A stretch of 64,000 nt of DNA from Pardosa pseudoannulata (Eukaryota > Arthropoda > Arachnida > Araneae > Lycosidae): the NCBI GenBank assembly GCA_032207245.1, contig CM063502.1, positions 67,763,116-67,827,115 on the forward strand. Direction: 5' to 3'. Below are positions 58,500 through 64,000 of the stretch, one piece after another. A model generated the notes under the pieces. That model had not been told where the DNA came from. It saw only the letters and a program-made list of their open reading frames with translations, and did not search any database. The stretch's first letter is position 1. Every line of letters starts with the position of its first letter. A program made the position numbers and the translations under genes.

Positions 58500-58765
58500 G
58501 GTAAGAATCTTGATTTCCAGTGGACTATATTCCGTCTCGACATGGAAAACGATTCCTATTTCCCGTATAGTCTCGCTCCTTTTAGGTATGTACAGGAGGT
58601 CTATGGTCCGTATATGAACTATAATTTTTCAGATACGTTATACATAAAAGCTGAAAATGGAAAAAAATTTACCTACTTCCCGAATACTCTTGCATTTTTT
58701 TTAAAATACTCGAAGATCTGGAAAGAGGTCTTTGGTCCCTGAGTGGACTATATCTCACTGAAGGT
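58500..58765 (+). repeat. Weak two-unit degenerate repeat with a 99-codon frame
   Basis: TTTCCCGTATAGTCTCGCTC with GAGGTCTATGGTCC recurs as CTTCCCGAATACTCTTGC with GAGGTCTTTGGTCC about 120-130 bp on, and GTGGACTATAT occurs at 58520 and 58743. The plus-strand frame 58443-58742 spans both units (FPYSLAPF...GPYMNY and FPNTLAFF...FGP). I recognise no protein family; a repeat origin explains the frame better. Confidence 0.35.
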
Positions 58766-59359
58766 GAAATATAAGTAATAACCAGAAACAAAAAGGTAAT
58801 TTCAATATTCATCATTCTTTAACAGAAATTAATTAACACAAAATATAAGTTATTACTGGTAACTTTAAATATTTTTGAGCATAACATTAGTAACTATTAA
58901 TTTCTCACATTAGCAAATTGAGTATCAATAATAAAATAATCGTTTACACTTCCTTCCTTCTTCCAATTATTACTTATGCAGCACTGTTAGGGTCGTATGC
59001 AGTAAATTATAAGATTGAAATTTTAACTTTAGCTCAAAATATCATTCTTTGCAGAATTACCAACTCTATGGTGCTTTAGAAATAACGATATCCAAAATGA
59101 ATTAAATTCACTCTTCTCGGAAATTTCTACTTAATCTTTCAACTAAATTCCACAAAAATTTAAGCTATGATCTTATTACTAATCTTATCAATTACTATCG
59201 CATCGATACTGCTAATAAGAAGAGGCCTATGTCCGGTCTTGCTAAAATAATTTAGCTTGTGTGTGTTTGTTTTCATTAAAAATCTTTAAAAAATAGCAAA
59301 AAATGTTATAAAAACTTTTAAAATTGTGAAAAGAAAGTCTAAAATTTCTTTAAAACTTG
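58766..59359. other. No gene seen
   Basis: AT-rich spacer. Confidence 0.5.
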
Positions 59360-59700
59360 TGTAAAATAGCCCTCACGTCGATTGTTCAATCCTCTTCTCC
59401 CCGTTTGACAGGACATCTTCCCATTGGTCAATATTCTTGTTTCTAATTGGCTGTTCTGCGATCGGCAGGATCTCAAATTTTATCAAAACTAATCATTTCC
59501 GCACGACTATCAGACGAGAACGGATGTTATTGCCAGAAAAAAATATCGTGTGCATTCTATCCGTAAACTCGTTTTTCTCTAGTTCTTGTTTCATAAATTC
59601 ACGAATCCACCATTATCTTCCCTTTTTTCTATTTAGTTGTATTGTTTTTCTCCCTGCTATTCATAGCAAGCAATTCAGAACTGACTGGATAGACCCATAG
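59360..59700 (+). other. GC-richer block with CCAAT-like motifs and an 87-codon frame
   Basis: CCCATTGGTCA (about 59416) and TCTAATTGGCTG (about 59440) are inverted CCAAT-type boxes, close to CGATCGGCAGG. The plus-strand frame 59437-59700 (MFLIGCSAIGRISNFIK at its start) shows no family motif. This could be a promoter, part of an unknown repeat, or neither. Evidence is only compositional. Confidence 0.25.
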
Positions 59701-60559
59701 ATACCTGTCAACCTATTTACTGAAGGTAACTATTCACACTTATTCAGAACAGTCACACATCTTTGAAATTCTCTAATTACCTTATAGTGTATAAAATAAA
59801 AAGTTAGTTCAAATTAATATGTTTTGAAATTCAAAATCTGTCAATCTTGTACATAAAAGGAATATTACATCCATTTATTCAAGAAATATGAATAAATTTA
59901 ACTTTATTTTTTCTCTTAATATTTTCTTACAATAACAACGTTTTAAGCTAAAAAATTATTCTACAAAAATATATCTGATTTTTGAAAAAAAATAATTAAC
60001 TATTAAAATATATAAAATATTTTTACTCGTTTTAATCACTTTTTGATTATTTTACGGCTAACGACGTAGTAAATTCTCAAGGAGATTGATTAAAAACAAC
60101 ATTAACTATTGATGAGTGGAAAATGAACAAAAAGATTTTTTTTTAATTTAAGACTCCTTTTCATATGTTTTTTTTTTATATATTCAGATATCTGGTTTTC
60201 ATTAAAATCATTCATTATTTGAAAAAAGTTTATAATGAGTTTTCTTTTCTCAAGGTATATAAATTAGAGATAATCTTTCGTGCAAAAATCAGATATCAAA
60301 AAATATTTTACATTATCAATACAATAACTTTCAAAAATGTAATTGATACTACTACATATTTAAAATACGCATCATTTAAAATCCAGATATAAATAATTTA
60401 TATGTAGATTATGTTGAAAATTAAAAAATTTAAAAAACAGCCTAAATTCTAGTACTAAAAATTTTAAATTTTAAAATATATTGACATAGTTTAAATTATT
60501 TGATGCATAAGTCGTAATATATATGTACTTACCTGAGTATACAAGAAGGTAAAAAATTT
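59701..60559. other. No gene seen
   Basis: AT-rich spacer. Confidence 0.5.
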
Positions 60560-60660
60560 GTTCCGGAACAAAGCAAAAATGTAAAGCCAACGTTAGTAAC
60601 TTTAACGACGTTAGTAACAACGTTAGTAAAGTTAAATAGCCAACGGTAGTAAGCACAAAT
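60560..60660. repeat. Short (ACGTTAGTAA)n-type repeat with symmetry
   Basis: ACGTTAGTAA occurs three times, and once as ACGGTAGTAA, between 60589 and 60652. GCCAACG and ACTTTAAC/GTTAAATAGCCAACG give the cluster an imperfect mirrored layout. Overlapping minus-strand frames here are repeat-driven. Confidence 0.6.
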
Positions 60661-61299
60661 AGTCAGAAAAACTACGCTGACAGCTGCTGCGCAGCCAGTA
60701 GCATTTGTGGTTTGTAAAAGCAGAATGAGCATTTGGCTCAGTCTGCTTTGAGAATCCTGCCCACTTTAAGCAGAAAACTCTTCTGTGTTTTATCTATTTG
60801 TGCATTACTTACATCGGCTTTGATTTTTATGCTTTACTTACATCCGTCAATGAAATTTCCTGAAACCCATAGGCATAGTTTGTACATTTTATATTCAAAC
60901 TAAATAATACAAAATCTGAAAAAGGCATTTTAAAATTTAAATTACGTGCAGACATGACGGATTATGCAAATAATTTAAATCGCCAGAACTTTGCGTCCTT
61001 TTGTTTCATTGAGAAGTTAGTGTTATCAGAATGTCCAGCAATCTTAAACAAATTTTAAGAAAAAGAAAAAAGTAAGTCTGATCTTGAAAATCTCTATAAT
61101 GACAAAGTTCTTTCTGGTGGGCTTATATTTAACAATAATTTCAATATTTTCCCTCATTAAATTGTTAAATTTATATATAATAAAATATGGTTTTATGCTA
61201 TCCCACCTATCACAATTAATATAACTATTACTACAACATACAAGTATAATTAAAAATACTGTACTGGTGTACTTTCCCACTATGAACAGCACGTGTACA

Positions 61300-61960
61300 A
61301 ATAGCTCTGGATTAAATTTCTATGGAAAGTATAGACGAAGCTGTGGACTTCGAGTTTTAATGGGGGACCCCTGCGGAGGAGTTATAGCTGAAGGAGCTGC
61401 AGAATTGTAGCAGTCAAGCCCAAGCAGGGATGCAACCGTGAGATATGGAGGCAGTGGCTAGGCAATAATGTTGATTTTTACCAAAGGGAGGCATTTTAAT
61501 GAGCCCATCTGCACACCCGAAGGGAATGCAGATGTGGGAAAATTTCACTAACAAATGATTGAAAAAGAGAGAAAAAGAGGCGTTAAACAGATGTATAAAG
61601 TTGTTGAAAAAATTGAAAGAGTTGATGTCATGCCAACTCAATACTCATAAACTTATGCACTATCATTGCTAGCAACTCAAGAACTCGAGGGCTTGGCCCA
61701 AAGAGTTCTGTTGAGAATTCTTCCTGTGAGATCCTGTGGAAGAGCAGTCGAGGTCCGAAGTGAAAAGCTGCTGGGTACAGCGAGAGCCCGTGAGTAAGCC
61801 AGAGAGCCCGGTACAGCAAACGAAAATATTGCCCGATACCTCAACCCACATCTGAAAGGAAAAAAGTGACGACCTTTACGCCCGCACCTACGTTCATCCT
61901 GCCTAGAGCCCTGCACGGACACACTGCTTCCCTTTGAATGCCTGGAGGTAAACCGATTTA
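61300..61960. other. Largest GC-richer island, unidentified
   Basis: About 650 bp at visibly higher GC than the flanks (GGGGGACCCCTGCGGAGGAG, CAAGCAGGGATGCAACCGTG, GAGAGCCCGGTACAGC, CGCCCGCACCTACG). The minus-strand frame 61677-62021 (114 codons, Arg/Ser rich) is the longest non-repeat frame in the window, but frames overlap it in all directions and none has a motif I know. It may be a decayed retroelement, an exon or a retrocopy. Confidence 0.35.
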
Positions 61961-64000
61961 ACATATTCATGATTTTTACTTGGGCTTCAGTTAATCCAAT
62001 ATTTTGAATAATGAATAACATTTAAACAAAAAAATTGTAATGAATTACTGTATATTGATGAATATCAATTAATAAATGTCATATATTAATCAAGAAAAAA
62101 TATCTGTAAATAAATGTATTTAATAAATATTTTAGTTACAATATAAGGCATTTACTTTTAATTTTGTGGAGTATATTTCATTGTGTTTTCCCTTGGAATA
62201 AAGAATACTGGTGGGTGTTGCAAGTACTTTACAACAAATAATTTAAACAGTTTTGAAACAAAAAAAAAGTGTAATTTTTATCAATGTTTGAAAACCTTCA
62301 GGTACATTTTTAATTCATTTAAATTTATCGACTATTTACCTATAGCATATAACATTAAAGTCCAAATTAATAGGTTTCCAAACCGAAAATCTTCCAATTA
62401 TATGCTTAAAACACGATTGCAGACATTTTGTACTGGTAAAATAGCTTTTATTTACTATTATTTCTTTTATCTTTCAATATCTACGTGAATGTATTGGATA
62501 AAAGAAGTTTCGTTCTGCATTTTAAAGTATAACTCAAAAATAGAAATGCTGTACTGTATATAAAAGGAATTTCCATCGAACATTTTTAATGAAGTCCCAT
62601 TTCAAAAAATAAATAGCTTTAAGAATTAATATTTTATCTTCAATTTTCACCACTTTTGCATAAATGTGTGTGACAACATAATACAATATTAATTAAAAAT
62701 AAAATAAATTTGTTTCAAAAATATACTGTATTCTTAATGGGATGTTGGATGTTACTAAACATTTTTACTAGAAATTAATTCGTAATTATAAAAGTTTATA
62801 CACATTTAAATTGAAGTATAAGTAAATTAATCATATTTAAAAACTTTCTTAAAATCAGGAAATTTTAAAAAATTAATTTCTTATGAAAATTTTTTAATAT
62901 TTAAAATACTACTTGCGATTAATTTTTCATTGATGGCTACAATATGTTTTCCAAATAATTGTAATATACATTAAAACAAGTTACGGTCGCTGCTTTAAAT
63001 TTCAACTTCATTTAGGTCATTCAAATCAACTTAAAATTAGAGAAATCCGAATTTTTCTCTAACATTCAACTTACATACATACAAAACCTTAGAAATTAAC
63101 TATTCAATCCACCGACAAAATGATAACCAAAATGTTTAAAAGACATTTCAAAGTAATAACAAAGAAAAATAAATTAAAAATAGGAAAATTAATGTGCAAG
63201 GAACATTTTAAAAATTTAAGGTTAAAAAAAAGTTTATTTTCAAAAGAAATTTTTAAATGGAAATTATTTAGTTATGCTCCAATGTTTAAGTATTCAAAGT
63301 TCCATAACTCTAAGTCAATGCTTTGTAGCGTCCGCTATTTCCTTAATAAGACAAAGGGCTTAAATCTTCAACACTTAATTGTATTTTTAATATCGAGATA
63401 AATAAAATTGTTACTTAAAATATATAGGAAACTAAAAGCAAGTAAAAAGAATTTTTCATTAAAATACTAATCATTCTCCTAAAAAATGATCCATAGAACT
63501 GTATTCTTTAAAAAAGCTCCTAGTGTACTGTTGTTTAGTCAATTGCTTTCGTTTTTTAACTATATGATTAGCTTACATTTAAAATCAGAACTGTACTGAT
63601 TGCAATATTACACTCCTTGTAAATCAACTAAATACTATTAATTTTTTTTAAAGTTTAATAGTCTTCACCATAGACAATGTCAAAAAGTATCGAAAACATA
63701 ATACACTTGAAAAGTTGCCAATAAGGTAAAAAAAAAATATCAAAGTGTGAAAAGTTATTTCCGAGTTTTAAAAAAAGAATCCACTACGAAAATAAACGTT
63801 TGGATGAAATAAATAATCATTTGATTGGAAACATTTGAATAAATTATTAGTGTACTCCTCGGTTGAAGTTATCAGAGAAAAAAAAAATTGTATTTTTGTC
63901 CCGCATTCTGTCATTCTGAAGGATCCTCGCCTCCGTTAATTCCTTGTGAATACAAATAACCATGTGGAACCCGCATATTCTGAACACCAACGCACTAGCT
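61961..64000. other. No supported gene
   Basis: AT-rich. The 101- and 93-codon plus-strand frames at 62183 and 63120 are Lys/Asn/Phe rich without motifs, as expected by chance at this composition. The final 100 bases become GC-richer and may lead into a feature beyond the window. Confidence 0.45.

Noticed and set aside
62183..63401. 101- and 93-codon plus-strand frames
   Set aside because: Lys/Phe/Asn-rich composition expected from AT-rich sequence, with no motifs or repeat-independent support.

Overview
This window is AT-rich (roughly 70% A+T by eye) eukaryotic DNA with no host protein-coding gene that I can support. It has no long open frames outside transposons, it contains many tRNA-derived SINEs with pol III A and B boxes, and it carries decayed mariner, Tc1, pogo, hAT and piggyBac elements, an I/R1-type LINE, long AT microsatellites and divergent tandem duplications. 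This is typical of intergenic or intronic DNA of an arthropod. The style of the SINEs and transposons makes me favour a spider or other arachnid, but that is inference.

Layout. 0-4.6 kb: a piggyBac-like relic, a SINE, a pogo/Tigger-like element, the first copy of a TTAA-flanked MITE family, and two long microsatellites. 5-13.2 kb: SINE-dense, with two local duplications and two SINEs of different families that share a central domain. 14.8-16.6 kb: a hAT element with a perfect 8-bp target duplication, lying inside an open frame that continues on the far side, then an internally deleted Tc1-like element. 16.6-21.3 kb: mostly featureless, with two SINEs. 21.3-24.0 kb: a tandem array of five ~540-bp units of two alternating types; each unit carries a captured SINE tail and one unit carries a 36-bp micro-inversion. 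24.7-27.7 kb: a 5'-truncated non-LTR retrotransposon (reverse transcriptase, RNase H, C-terminal zinc knuckle) with few frame breaks. 27.9-31.5 kb: two TTAA-type MITEs, a 475-bp tandem duplication and two related SINEs. 36.8-37.7 kb: a SINE split by a TTAA-flanked piggyBac-like element that keeps the transposase cysteine-rich tail, followed by a strong hairpin. 39.4-41.1 kb: mariner pieces in opposite orientations. 43-52 kb: sparse, with a hAT-like MITE, a mariner-like relic and an AT microsatellite. 52.5-57.4 kb: a DNA-transposon end, SINEs, a pyrimidine tract, MITE copy 3, and a SINE of another family with a perfect internal hairpin. 58-64 kb: a small degenerate repeat, GC-richer islands of unknown nature, and otherwise plain AT-rich DNA.

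How the parts relate. Almost everything recognisable is mobile DNA or a local duplication of it. At least three sequence families use TTAA target sites, and the nesting (MITE inside SINE, SINE tail inside satellite unit, hAT inside an open frame) gives a relative order of events. I see no gene cluster, CRISPR array, rRNA or canonical intact tRNA gene. All repeat boundaries come from reading by eye and may be off by a few bases.
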